Positions 1-9,940 of a stretch of 41,182 nucleotides of DNA are shown piece after piece. Numbering within the stretch: the first letter of the stretch is position 1; the number at the start of each line of letters is the position of its first letter. The notes under the pieces were generated by a model. The model worked only from the letters and a program-made list of their open reading frames with translations, was not told where the DNA came from and did not search any database. Source of the DNA: Planctomycetota bacterium (lineage in GTDB: Bacteria; Planctomycetota; Planctomycetia; Pirellulales; Pirellulaceae); NCBI GenBank assembly GCA_026692885.1, contig JAPLNJ010001214.1:1-41182 (forward strand), given 5' to 3'. The position numbers and the translations under genes are program-made.

Positions 1-3000
1 GTTGACCAGCACCTGCGTGGCCCCGTTGAAGATCTGCACGTAGGTCGGGATGGCCGTCAGCGTGTAGGTCAACGTCTGGCCCGACTCATCCGCCCCGCCG
101 CCCGGACCGTACGTCACTGCACCCAAGCCCAGCGTGACCGCCGTGCTGTTGGCGCTGTCCTCCGCCACGCCAATCGGCGTCAACGTCCCCGCCGTCTGCA
201 CCGGCACGTCATTCACCGCCGTCACGTTGAACGTGAACTGGTTGGCCGTCGGGTCCAGATCCACACCACCACCGGCTGTCCCTCCGTTATCCTGCACCTG
301 GAACGTGAAGCTGGTATAGGGCGTCCCCGAGGCTTGGGCGGCCGACGCAAACGTCAGCTTGTTCGCGTCGATATCCGCCACCGTCACCGTTTGACCCGCG
401 GTCACTGCCACGCTGTTCAGCTTCAGGCTGCCCACGGCCGGTAACGTCGTGATCTTCACCGCGAGCAACGTGTTCGCCGGGCTGTCGTTTGCGTCTGTCA
501 AGTCAAAGTCCGAGGCGCCGATCGTGTACGTCCCGTCCTCCAACGTCGTCACCGTCTTGTCCGTCCCCGCCGGCGCGTCGTTGACCGGCGTCACGTTGAA
601 CGTGAACTGGTTGGCCGTCGGGTCCAGATCCACACCGCCACCGGCCGTCCCTCCGTTATCCTGCACCTGGAACGTGAAGCTGGCATAGGGCGTCCCCGAG
701 GCTTGGGCCGCCGATGCAAACGTCAGCTTGTTCGCGTTGATATCCGCCACCGTCACCGTTTGACCCGCGGTCACCGCCACGCTGTTCAGCGTCAGACTGC
801 CCACGGCCGGCAACGTCGTGATTTTGACCGCGAGCAGCGCATTGGCCGGGCTGTCGTTCGGGTCCGTCAAGCCAAAGTCCGAGGCGCCGATCGTGTACGT
901 CCCGTCCTCCAGCATCGTCACCGTCTTGTCCGTCCCCGCCGGGGCGTCGTTGACCGGCGTGACCGATAAGGAAGCTGCATCCATAGCGGAACTGAAGGCC
1001 GTGATGCCGCCGTTGATCAAGGTATCCACCTTTGTCCCCTGAGAACCGCTCGTTGTGTCCCATGCCCGATACGTGATGGCGGTGATCTCGCCGCTCTTAA
1101 GGTCGGGTGCGTAACTGAGCTGAGTTCCAACGGGCAGCAACAGGGCCGCGGTAGCGGTGACCGATCCGAATCCGAAGAAGTTTGTGCCATCCAATGAATA
1201 TGACCACACGCCGTTGCCCGAAGTGCCCACTACCGCGATTCCGCCGACGATCGCCCCCGTGTCCGCGTCGGTAATTGTGGTTGATCCCACTCCCTGGTTG
1301 ACGAAGCTTGCCAAGGCAATCGTCACTGCCATGTCCTCGGTGGTCGCACCCAGCGACGGCGTTGCGGGGGTCAGGACCGGCGCGACGTTTATCGTCGCTC
1401 CCGTGATGGATATGTCGTCCAAGTTCCAACCGCAAAAGGCGCCTGAACTGTCCGTGGTACCCAGGCTCCAACGCACGTACACCGTGGCTTGATTGTCGGC
1501 CACGGACGAGATGTCGTATTCCTGGTATGACCAGCTGGTTTCCGTGAAACTCCCACTGGCGTGATTCCAGACGGTGGTCCAAGTCGTGCCATTGTTGGAG
1601 ACCTGCACGCTGGCATGGTCGTAGCCGGAAGATTCGATGCCCAACCATCTCCAGAAGCCGAGTCGCGAGTCCCGATAGCCCCGGGTATTGATGGCTGGCG
1701 TCGTGGCGTACTGCACGCTCATGCCATTGGGATACAGCCCGTTAAGGTTGTAACCGACGACGTTGGTGCCCGTGTGCCCCGAGCTCGGATCGCCGCTGAG
1801 TCCGGCCGGAACGCCCCACTGCCAGCGATAGTTGCCAGTGCCGGCAGTGAAGTTCCATCCCGGATCTGTGTCCATGTTGGCGCTGTAGATGGTCGCCGCC
1901 ACCTGGAATTGCGCAGTATAGCGATCAGCAACTAATTCGCCGGGAACTCCATCTCGATCCTGATCCAAAGGCTGTTGACCACTTGCGTCCACGATCGTCG
2001 GACCGATCAACATGCGATACGGCCCCGGTACAGTTTGCGCCGCGAATGTGACCTGTAATGTGTGGGTGTCCAACCAGGAGTAGCCGGTAACCTGGTTCTT
2101 CAAATCGCCGACAGGCCCCATAAAGTCGACAATGTCGGCGCTGGGCGAGAAGCTGGTCGTGTCCATAGGGCGACTGAAATTGAATTGCAGAGACGAGACC
2201 GAAGTTCCGCGGATGGTGCCAGACGGCATGTTTGAGTCGACGGCTGGCAAGGCGTCTAACAAGGTTCCAGTCACGGCCACGTCGTCCACATTCCAGCCGC
2301 AATAGGTCCCGGAACTGTCAGTACCGCCCATACCCCAACGCACGTAAACCGTAGTATGGTCATCGGCGACGGCCGAGATGTTGTACTCCTGGTAAGACCA
2401 GCTTGTCTCCGTTCCACCGGCTTGGTTCCAGACCGTCGTCCAATTCGTGCCATCGTTGGAGACCTCCACGCTGGCATGATCGTAGCCGGACTCGATGCCC
2501 AGCCAGCGCCAGAAGCCGAGTCGCACGTCCCGGTAACCTCGGGTATTGATGGCCGGCGTCGTGGCGTACTCCACGCCCATTCTATTGGCGTATTGGCCAT
2601 TCAGGTTATACCCTACCACTTTGTTGCCGGTGTGACCCGAGATCGGATCGCCGCCGAGTCCAGCCGGGACGCCCCACTGCCAGCGATAATTGCCACTGCC
2701 GGAGGTGAAGGTCCAGCCCGGGTCCGTATCCATGTTAGCCGCGTAGATGGCCGGCATGATTTGGAAGGTGGCGGTGTAGCGGTCGTCGCCAGCCTCGCCC
2801 AGGATGCCATCCCCATCCTGGTCCATCGGCTTGCGATACGGGGCATCGTCGGTGATGTTTGGGCCAATCACCATGGTGTACAAGCCCCCGGTCGATACGG
2901 CTGAGAACTGTACTTCCAGGGTGTGGTTGTCTACCCACGTGAAACCGCTTACCTGATTCAGGAGGTTCCCCGTAGGGCCGTCAAAGCTGACGATGTCGTC

Positions 3001-6000
3001 GCCCGGAGCGAAGCTGCTGGTGTCCATCGGTTCGTCGAAACTGAACCGCAGTAACGAAACGGGCTCAGGTCGAAGCAGACTCGATGGCGTGTGGGCTTCG
3101 ACAGCAGGGCCCGCGACGCGAACGCGGATGCCATCCCAGGCAAAGACACCCGCATTGTAGCTATTGTGAAAGAACTTGATCCGCACGTCGTCCGTGTAGG
3201 TGAGGCCGAGCGAGTCCAGATCACAGAGATAGTGTTCATACGTTGTGTTGCCGGCAATTGCGACCAACGTGATCCAATCCGCTCCATTCGTGCTGACCAA
3301 TACGGCCCCATCCGAGCCGGCGCCGCCATACTCCTTCACCCAGAAGTCAAGGACCACGTCGTTGGCAGGCGTCGTCCCGTTCAAGAGATCGATGTGCAGG
3401 ATCGCCTCCTGATAATAGGAAGCAGAACCGTGGTTGTAGCTATCGAACAGTTCCAGTGCGTACATGCCGTCCTTGGCGTTGGCGTTGCTGATGCCGATCG
3501 TGCCGCTGGTTCGATTGACACTCCAACCTGGCAGGCTGCCGAGATCACCGGATTCGAAGCTCTGAACGTACGGCACTTGCTGGGGCACTGGGAGTCCACC
3601 CACTTCGAATGTCCATGACTTGACGTCGTAAATGGGGTCGCCGTTGATTGCGTCCTGATTCTGATTCATTTGGTTACTGTTCACGTCTAAAACGTTGGGC
3701 CCGATCCGCACGGAGTACGTCCCTGGCATGACCTGTGGCGCCGCGAAGTTGATCGCGAATGTCTTGCCGTCGCCGCTGTCGACGGGGTTACCCGCCAGAG
3801 TCACCGAAGTGCCGCCCGAATTCGAGACACTGACATCGGCGGTGGTGAAGGTCGATGCGTCGATCCTTTCGTCAAAGGTCACGTCGAGCGAGCTAACGGA
3901 CCCGACGACCTGGCCGGTCGGGGCGAACGCCGTGACCTTCGGCCCCCGCGCGTCCACGTTGCTCACCCGCACGTCGTCCAGCGTCATGCCCTGACCAGAC
4001 ATGTATCCCGTGTGCATGAACCTCAAGTACACGTCTGTATCGCTGGCGACACGAGCGGTGGCCAACGTCGCGTCAAGATCAAACACGTAATGGGTGTACT
4101 TCGACAATCGCGCTGGCTCGATGGTCCCACTGAGGTTCTTCCAGCTGACCCCATCGCCGCTGACCTCAACAACAAACGTGTTGGATGGGTTGGTTGAGCC
4201 CCAACCTCGAATCCAGAAATCCAACTCCAGATCCTGCGACGTCGCCTGCTGTGACAGGTCGACCTTCAGAAAGGCCGCCTGTGATTTGTAGACGTAATTC
4301 TGGTCGGTCGACATCTGCAGACTGGAGTTGCCCGAGTGTGGGAGCGTGGTCACGATGCTCAGCGAGCCGCCGAACTTGTAGAGACTCCAATACGTCGGCA
4401 TGACGTCCGTGTTGGGGTATTCAAAGCGTTCTGTGACGGGGAATGCTGCGGATTCCGCGTCGATAGCGAACGTTTCGTAGAAATTATCGCCGACCTCCCC
4501 GTTGACAGCGTTCTTGTTTTGGTCCATCTTCCTACCCAGAGTGTCCTCGACGTCCGGCCCGACGTAGACCCGGTACGTACCGGGCAACTGCTGCGATTCA
4601 AAGTTGATCGTGAACGTCCGATTGTCGTTCGTGGTGACGCTGTTGACTGCAACGGGACGCTCCAAGCGATCTGTGATGGATACCTTCGAGACGGTGAAGG
4701 TGGAACCGTTGATCGGGCGGTCGAATGTAACGTCGACGCTGGATACGGGTCCTGTCGTTATCGAGGACGGTGACATCGTGCGGACCATCGGGCCGTAAGG
4801 CAGGACATCATCCTCGGCCTTCCAGGAAATCCATCTGGCCTTGGAACCAGAATCCTGCCAAGTGACCAGGAAATCGCCATTGTCTTTCACGGCGACGTGC
4901 GGGCTAGTTTGACTTCCCGATGCGCCCTCGCTGACCCAGATTGCGTCCCCGACCAGCGCCCCGTCGCTGGCAAATCGCTGGGCGAAGATGCCTGTTCCGT
5001 CGCCATCAAAGCGGGGCGTCACCACCACAAATCTGCCATCCGCGGCCATCGCCACCACCCCACCCTGGGAGGCAAAGGCGAGTTGCTCCGGCCCCAGGGG
5101 TTGCCCCAAAACATTGTATCTCCGGCAGTATGTGCTTCCGTTCGTCCAGACGACAACGAACGACCCGTCGGCCGCCATATCGATGCCTGGGAGCGACGCA
5201 CTGCCCGAGCTCACCCGCATGGATTGTCCGAGTACATTGCCGTGGGGATCGAAACGCCTCACGAAGACTCCCGAGCCGTCCGCGTCGCTGCCTTCAAAGA
5301 CGAAGACCACGCTGCCATCGGCGGCCATCGCAACGGCCGGTGTGAATCCGCCGCCGGGGGTCACGGGAAATGGGCCTGCTTTGGCATGTCCTTGGGCGTC
5401 GAAAATCGCAGCCCATGCGTAATGCACGTCGGCGCCGGTTCCCGGCTCCAACATCGAGTGCCACACAAATGCAAAATCGCCGGTGGCATTCATGTCGACA
5501 TTCGGTTGGACCCAATTGCTGTTGCCCCAGGCGCTCGTCACGTAGGTATCGTTCCCTTGCGGTCGGCCATTGGTGTCCAACAGTTGAAAGTGGATCTCGT
5601 ATTGGTCGAAGCCTGATTCTGGGCCTTGCCAGTCGTCGTAGACGACTACACCACCTGAATCGCTAACCGCAACATCCGGGTAAGCGATCCCGTGCGAATA
5701 GCTTTCGAAATCCGAGGGAAGAAAACAACGAAACGGGCCCTGGGACTGCCCGCCTTCGCCGAACTGCCCAACCAGGACTTGCGGCCAATATTCTCGCCAC
5801 ATCACCGGGGTGATCGCATAGACCATCGTGGCACTGCCGTCGGAACGTAAGTCGAAATTGGTGGTCGCACCTGCGATCGCACTCTTTCCCGTAAGCGTAA
5901 GGGGAAAGGCCATGTCGCTGCCGCCCGACAGTGGATTACCGGCTGGGTCATGTAGGCCGGCCGCGCGAAGGGTCAACCGATATTGTCCACTGGCCAATTC

Positions 6001-8019
6001 TGTTACCGGTGCCGTGAAAGTTAGCGTGGCGATCCGCGTTTCGTCGGTATACGCAGCCGCGAGCGTGTACGAAACGTCGTCGGATGTGCCGAACATGGCG
6101 TCAGCGCCCGCTCCGACCAAGCTGTAGTTTGCCGTGTTGGTCGCTACCGACGGCGAGAGCGGCTCGGAGAACTGCAGGTCCATGTGGGAGACGTCCCACC
6201 CGTGCACCGGAATCGGCGAAGTCATCGTGGCGGTAGGTGGGGTGACGTCCGGCGTGGCGAGAGCTGCAGCCAACGCCGCGCTGGCATCGACACGTCCGAA
6301 GCCGTACACCGCATCTCGTCCGGGCGTTCCCAAGTCCAAGGCGGTCGAGGTGATGGCGTTGTACAGTTCGCTGCGTGTGAGATGGGGATTTGCATCCAAG
6401 AGCAGCGCGGCCTCGCCAGCTACATGCGGAGCGGACGCGGAAGTCCCGGAGAACGATGCAAAGACGGTTGTGCTCACCTTGTCCGGCGCGACCACGTCTG
6501 GCTTCTGACGCACTTCCGGGGTGGCTAGGCGAGCGCCTGTCGGGTCGAAGTAGATCGTGGCGTCACCGTGAGAACTGAAGGACTCGATGTTACTTGGATC
6601 ATTGTACGGTACGGCGCCAACCGCGATCGCGCCAGCCGCGGCCGGATGGCCCACGACCGTACCCGAATGGGTAGAGTACTCGGCAACTGTCCCGTTGAAG
6701 AGGTACTTCAGGCGTGAACTGCCGGTGCCAGCCAATCGCTGGATTTCCACTTGGTAGATGCCGGTCCCGCTGGCGGTCCAGGAGAGGACCTCCAGCGGTT
6801 GTTGCGTCGAGAGATTGTTGGTCATGCCCTGCCCGACGGCGACTTCGACCCCCGCCCCGGTGTAGACCTTGACATTGAAGTCCTGTGTTACGCCGCTGGT
6901 CGTGTAGAAGGGGTCATCCCACTGCAGAATCAGCGTCGCGGTGCCACCGGCCGTCACGGTGACCTGCTGCTTGGTATCGACGGCCGCGGAGGGATCGAAG
7001 TCGTGATAACCGCCGCCAGCATCCGTGAAGTCGGCCTCATAGCTGCGATCCGCGTCATTTCCGGCCGCCGAGACATAGGTCACCCCATAGGAGTTGACTA
7101 CGTCATTGACGGCCTGGGCGATGATGCCGTCTTGAAAGAAAGGCTCGGTCAGGTACCCGTCGTCGTCGCAGATGACCTTGGCCCCGGCCGCCGCTAACTC
7201 CCGGATTCCACCTGCAAAGGAAGATTCGCCATAGATCGCCGAGTGATGTGCCAATTGCGCACCGGGTGCGACGTCGTGGACGATCTCCAGCATGGCTCGG
7301 CCTTCATCGGAGGCCGGAAACTCCAGATACCGATCGACGACCGGCGGCAAGTCTCCGGTTGCTTGCGAAGCCGCAATATTCAAGGCCGAGTCGCTCAGCA
7401 CCCCGACCAGGATCTGCGACCCATCGTAGCCTGCGGCACGCACATCATCGGCGTGAATCACCGCGTCGCCTTGGGTCTGAACCGCTCCAGCACGCTGGAT
7501 GGGACGATAGACCGGCGTCAACGACAGCACGCCGGGCAATTGAGCGATGGTCCCGAGGCTGCCGAGATCTAGCCACGCTTCGATCAGCCGGTACTCCTCA
7601 TTCGAGTCCAGAATCTCCACGCCGAGGGCCTCCAACTCGGGCAGCACCGTGCCGGTACCTTCCCGCGTCCAAATGTCGACCAGGGGGCGGCCTTGCGCAT
7701 CGGTCTGCACCAAGTCGGTGGTTGCATTCTTTCCGGATGCCGGCGCGGGATCGGCTTGTGACCCCATGGCCGTGGCACCCGGCACCGTAGCGGTCGTCAC
7801 CGAGGCTTGGTAGTACAACGCCGCCAGGTTGCTGGCCACGTTGTCGGGCAACGGTGTGGCGATCGTGGCGGCAAGGGAGTCGCTTCGCGGTTCCGGCCCG
7901 ATCAACTGATCGAGCGACAACAGCACGCGAGATTCGAGGGATTCCAGCCACAACCGGCGATATCGACGGTGTCGACGGGACGAGCGGGGAAGGAGATCCG
8001 ACCAAATGCGTTTGTTCAT
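1..8019 (-). CDS. Giant exported subtilase/sedolisin-like protein with Ig-like and cadherin-like repeats (3' end beyond window)
   Basis: The frame is open from ATG at 8019 to the left edge (2673 codons, no stop). GGAG sits 8 nt before the ATG. Residues about 25-35 (LESLESRVLLS) resemble the planctomycete LEPxxL-type N-terminus. A subtilase-fold domain follows: Asp210 in VGVLSDSA, an AAGN oxyanion-type motif, and Ser527 in SGTSASAPHVAG. The usual HGT histidine motif is absent; the segment DEGRAML (Asp238, Glu239) lies where it is expected, as in the S53-like branch that uses Glu instead of His. Downstream are SbsA/Ig-like modules (DVTFDRPINGSTF), beta-propeller-like VWT/MAADG strands, two closely similar GNYRWQWG modules, and cadherin-like/tandem-95 repeats (TLEDGTYTIGASDF). 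It is likely a secreted or surface protein; substrate unknown. Catalytic activity is inferred, not certain. Divergent from the next gene. Confidence 0.9.
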   Translation of the reverse strand, partial: MNKRIWSDLLPRSSRRHRRYRRLWLESLESRVLLSLDQLIGPEPRSDSLAATIATPLPDNVASNLAALYYQASVTTATVPGATAMGSQADPAPASGKNATTDLVQTDAQGRPLVDIWTREGTGTVLPELEALGVEILDSNEEYRLIEAWLDLGSLGTIAQLPGVLSLTPVYRPIQRAGAVQTQGDAVIHADDVRAAGYDGSQILVGVLSDSALNIAASQATGDLPPVVDRYLEFPASDEGRAMLEIVHDVAPGAQLAHHSAIYGESSFAGGIRELAAAGAKVICDDDGYLTEPFFQDGIIAQAVNDVVNSYGVTYVSAAGNDADRSYEADFTDAGGGYHDFDPSAAVDTKQQVTVTAGGTATLILQWDDPFYTTSGVTQDFNVKVYTGAGVEVAVGQGMTNNLSTQQPLEVLSWTASGTGIYQVEIQRLAGTGSSRLKYLFNGTVAEYSTHSGTVVGHPAAAGAIAVGAVPYNDPSNIESFSSHGDATIYFDPTGARLATPEVRQKPDVVAPDKVSTTVFASFSGTSASAPHVAGEAALLLDANPHLTRSELYNAITSTALDLGTPGRDAVYGFGRVDASAALAAALATPDVTPPTATMTSPIPVHGWDVSHMDLQFSEPLSPSVATNTANYSLVGAGADAMFGTSDDVSYTLAAAYTDETRIATLTFTAPVTELASGQYRLTLRAAGLHDPAGNPLSGGSDMAFPLTLTGKSAIAGATTNFDLRSDGSATMVYAITPVMWREYWPQVLVGQFGEGGQSQGPFRCFLPSDFESYSHGIAYPDVAVSDSGGVVVYDDWQGPESGFDQYEIHFQLLDTNGRPQGNDTYVTSAWGNSNWVQPNVDMNATGDFAFVWHSMLEPGTGADVHYAWAAIFDAQGHAKAGPFPVTPGGGFTPAVAMAADGSVVFVFEGSDADGSGVFVRRFDPHGNVLGQSMRVSSGSASLPGIDMAADGSFVVVWTNGSTYCRRYNVLGQPLGPEQLAFASQGGVVAMAADGRFVVVTPRFDGDGTGIFAQRFASDGALVGDAIWVSEGASGSQTSPHVAVKDNGDFLVTWQDSGSKARWISWKAEDDVLPYGPMVRTMSPSSITTGPVSSVDVTFDRPINGSTFTVSKVSITDRLERPVAVNSVTTNDNRTFTINFESQQLPGTYRVYVGPDVEDTLGRKMDQNKNAVNGEVGDNFYETFAIDAESAAFPVTERFEYPNTDVMPTYWSLYKFGGSLSIVTTLPHSGNSSLQMSTDQNYVYKSQAAFLKVDLSQQATSQDLELDFWIRGWGSTNPSNTFVVEVSGDGVSWKNLSGTIEPARLSKYTHYVFDLDATLATARVASDTDVYLRFMHTGYMSGQGMTLDDVRVSNVDARGPKVTAFAPTGQVVGSVSSLDVTFDERIDASTFTTADVSVSNSGGTSVTLAGNPVDSGDGKTFAINFAAPQVMPGTYSVRIGPNVLDVNSNQMNQNQDAINGDPIYDVKSWTFEVGGLPVPQQVPYVQSFESGDLGSLPGWSVNRTSGTIGISNANAKDGMYALELFDSYNHGSASYYQEAILHIDLLNGTTPANDVVLDFWVKEYGGAGSDGAVLVSTNGADWITLVAIAGNTTYEHYLCDLDSLGLTYTDDVRIKFFHNSYNAGVFAWDGIRVRVAGPAVEAHTPSSLLRPEPVSLLRFSFDEPMDTSSFAPGDDIVSFDGPTGNLLNQVSGFTWVDNHTLEVQFSAVSTGGLYTMVIGPNITDDAPYRKPMDQDGDGILGEAGDDRYTATFQIMPAIYAANMDTDPGWTFTSGSGNYRWQWGVPAGLGGDPISGHTGNKVVGYNLNGQYANRMGVEYATTPAINTRGYRDVRLGFWRWLGIESGYDHASVEVSNDGTNWTTVWNQAGGTETSWSYQEYNISAVADDHTTVYVRWGMGGTDSSGTYCGWNVDDVAVTGTLLDALPAVDSNMPSGTIRGTSVSSLQFNFSRPMDTTSFSPSADIVDFMGPVGDLKNQVTGYSWLDTHTLQVTFAAQTVPGPYRMLIGPTIVDASGQQPLDQDRDGVPGELVADRYTAQFQVAATIYSANMDTDPGWNFTAGTGNYRWQWGVPAGLSGDPSSGHTGTNVVGYNLNGLYPNGMSVQYATTPAINTRGYRDSRLGFWRWLGIESSGYDHASVQVSNNGTTWTTVWNHASGSFTETSWSYQEYDISSVADNQATVYVRWSLGTTDSSGAFCGWNLDDISITGATINVAPVLTPATPSLGATTEDMAVTIALASFVNQGVGSTTITDADTGAIVGGIAVVGTSGNGVWSYSLDGTNFFGFGSVTATAALLLPVGTQLSYAPDLKSGEITAITYRAWDTTSGSQGTKVDTLINGGITAFSSAMDAASLSVTPVNDAPAGTDKTVTMLEDGTYTIGASDFGLTDPNDSPANALLAVKITTLPAVGSLTLNSVAVTAGQTVTVADINANKLTFASAAQASGTPYASFTFQVQDNGGTAGGGVDLDPTANQFTFNVTPVNDAPAGTDKTVTTLEDGTYTIGASDFDLTDANDSPANTLLAVKITTLPAVGSLKLNSVAVTAGQTVTVADIDANKLTFASAAQASGTPYTSFTFQVQDNGGTAGGGVDLDPTANQFTFNVTAVNDVPVQTAGTLTPIGVAEDSANSTAVTLGLGAVTYGPGGGADESGQTLTYTLTAIPTYVQIFNGATQVLVN
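221..958 (-). repeat. Two tandem 369-bp copies coding cadherin-like domains
   Basis: The same stretch starting gtcacgttgaacgtgaact begins at 221 and again at 590, a period of 369 bp (123 residues). The copies differ only at scattered bases. They encode the ITTLPAVGSLxLN...FTFQVQDNGGTAGGGVD repeat of the giant surface protein. The high DNA identity points to a recent duplication or gene conversion. Confidence 0.8.
1390..2830 (-). repeat. Duplicated GNYRWQWG module plus Ig-like linker, offset 858 bp
   Basis: Matching DNA occurs around 1812 (cgccccactgccagcgata) and 2670, an offset of 858 bp (286 residues). Each copy encodes a segment starting ANMDTDPGW, then WQWGVPAGL, TTPAINTRGYRD, RLGFWRWLGIES and WSYQEY, followed by VDDV or LDDI-type ends. 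This looks like a carbohydrate- or cell-surface-binding jelly-roll module; function unproven. A more divergent third copy lies near 3000-3600. Boundaries are approximate. Confidence 0.65.
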
Positions 8020-8588
8020 GTGTCCGACTCCACGAGTTAAAGGACATGCTTGGTGTCTGGCAGGCCGAGAACGGCCCTCCGGACAGTTAAATCCACTTGT
8101 CAAGCCGCGCGGCCAGCGTAACGGTCAACCGAACAGATCCCTTTACGATGGAACGCTGAATTCCCTGATACGGTGGTGGTTCTATCCGGTTGCGGTTGCA
8201 ATAGCAACATGACTCGGCCTCTTGTCCAGAACGGTCGGTCCTCTGCGTCGCGACCTGCACAACACCAATTTCTAAGCATTCACCGCCGTTGCGGGGGCGG
8301 GTTCAACGAGAAATCGCGAAGCCCTTGGCTGTCGAGCTCTGGCCCACCTAGGACGTAAAGGCAGTTCGCGTCGCATGCTCGCCGAATAAAAGTCGGGGGA
8401 TCAACTCTCGTCAGTGTCCGCTGCAGTGCCTCACCCGTTGCTTTTCTCTGCTGGCTAGGGCACCATAAGGCGGTTTCGATGGGTCGAATGTCTGGCTGGC
8501 GGGAGTTTTTGTTTGGGGAGAAGTACGGAGTGCCTTTAGATACGAGTACCCGCTGCGTTTTTCGCCCGCTGGCCCGAAAGGTGTGGCG
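8020..8588. other. Divergent intergenic region
   Basis: This 569-bp gap separates the minus-strand surface protein from the plus-strand cluster and must hold both promoters. I see no convincing ORF, RNA gene or strong hairpin. A small inverted repeat (gttgc...gcaac) occurs near 8189-8207. No copy of the tRNA-Pro 3' end is visible here. Confidence 0.5.
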
Positions 8589-9893
8589 ATGACGGTACAA
8601 GACCACTGGCGGGACGCGGTTAGGCGAATTGCCGATCGAAACACACAGGTCGCAGCTCGGGTGCTCGCGGAACGCGACCGGGTCTGCCGCGCCGTGCGAA
8701 ACCCAGCTGACACCTCACAGGGGTCGGAAGACTTCAGCGCCGAGATCATGCAGGAGATCAAGAACCTGCACCCGACAGCCGACCTCGCCTTGCTGACGGA
8801 CTTGGTTTGCGAACTGATCTGGCGCAAACTGCGGCGACAGTGGTCGGGAGACGGTGTCGATCCGTTCTTGGGGGTTACTGACTTGATGTTTCACCTCACG
8901 GCACGGGTGCCTCATCTGTATGGAACAGGGAATGATCCAGTGGCTGTCACCGCGTTTCGTCAGGGCCTCACGAACGGCTACGCGATTGGCGACTTGCGGG
9001 CTTGGCTCTGCAAGTCGCGCAGGTTGTATTCGCAACGACACTTGGACGATTCGTTGTTGGAGTGCGAAATCAGTGATTTGCTCATGCGACATCCTCGGTC
9101 GGCCAGCGAGCACGATCGCTCCTTCGCGGAGGCTCTGCCGCGGGGCCTGCCGCAACGAGTTCTGGCATGGTCCTACATCTTGGCCTGTCAGCTCGTGGCC
9201 GGTTCCTGTGACTGCCCACAGTGCTTTGTCACACCCGAGACTCAGTTGCGCGGGTACGGCCGGGCCGAATACCGCTGCCGGAAAAGCCACTTCTTGGTCC
9301 GGGCGAATCTCGCCCGTCATTTCGGCTGCGGAAGAGACGAGCTGGACTTTGTCGAACGCGCGATCACGGGCGGCTGTACGGCGTACCAGGCAAGAGGTTT
9401 CGCCCAATCGATGTTGTGCAACATCTTCGAGACTCCAGGCCTGCGCAAGCTGCGGCTGGCCAGGTACTCCGGTGAGCAGCAACGCTCGGCCTACGTGCTG
9501 GTCGAGGGCGACCGGCACTGTCCCTTCACGACCAGCGACGATGACGAGCAAAGCGGAATCGAGGACATGGCTGCACCTCTGGTCGTCGAGTATCTGTGTT
9601 TCGGCTGTGAGGACTGCGGTTCCTTCATTGGCACCAAAAAGACTCGCACGACTTGCGGTAAGGAATCTCACGCCTGGTCGGTAGGCAAATTGCCCGCCAC
9701 GGAGGATTTGGAAGGCGACTTCTGCATCGTGGACTTCAATACGTGTCCCGCCGGCCACATTTGGCCGACGGGGGCAGTACCGATCTGCCCCGTGGACGGG
9801 CTCGTAGCCCTGGCGGTTAATCGAAGGGTCGAGGTGTTCTTCCCGACCGAGCGGGAATTCGACGATGTCGCGTGGAGCTCCGCGTGGAAATGA
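8589..9893 (+). CDS. Unrecognised cysteine-rich (zinc-ribbon-like) protein, first gene of the STAND cluster
   Basis: The 434-residue frame starts at ATG 8589, chosen because AAAGG lies 7 nt upstream; a GTG two codons earlier (8583) is the alternative. I do not recognise the family. The N-terminal half is helical and charged. From residue about 207 there are clustered cysteines: CDCPQC then YRCRKSH, FGCGRDE, CFGCEDCG (from residue 337), TTCGKESH, and near the C-terminus TCPAGH with ICPVDG. These look like two or three zinc-binding knuckles. No signal peptide or membrane segment, so probably cytoplasmic. It precedes the beta-rich gene by 47 nt and the Lon-NACHT-FGE gene, in the same orientation, suggesting one transcript. 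It may be a nucleic-acid- or ubiquitin-like-binding adaptor, but that is a guess. Confidence 0.8.
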   Translation: MTVQDHWRDAVRRIADRNTQVAARVLAERDRVCRAVRNPADTSQGSEDFSAEIMQEIKNLHPTADLALLTDLVCELIWRKLRRQWSGDGVDPFLGVTDLMFHLTARVPHLYGTGNDPVAVTAFRQGLTNGYAIGDLRAWLCKSRRLYSQRHLDDSLLECEISDLLMRHPRSASEHDRSFAEALPRGLPQRVLAWSYILACQLVAGSCDCPQCFVTPETQLRGYGRAEYRCRKSHFLVRANLARHFGCGRDELDFVERAITGGCTAYQARGFAQSMLCNIFETPGLRKLRLARYSGEQQRSAYVLVEGDRHCPFTTSDDDEQSGIEDMAAPLVVEYLCFGCEDCGSFIGTKKTRTTCGKESHAWSVGKLPATEDLEGDFCIVDFNTCPAGHIWPTGAVPICPVDGLVALAVNRRVEVFFPTEREFDDVAWSSAWK

Positions 9894-9940
9894 ACCGGGC
9901 ACGACGGATCGACCAAGGGAAATAACGCGCGAGGTGGAGC

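Noticed and set aside
8715..9902. 395-codon minus-strand frame opposite the Cys-rich gene
   Set aside because: It mirrors the plus-strand gene in GC-rich DNA, has no recognisable domain, and its start has no ribosome-binding site; the plus-strand frame has good spacing and the cysteine clusters.
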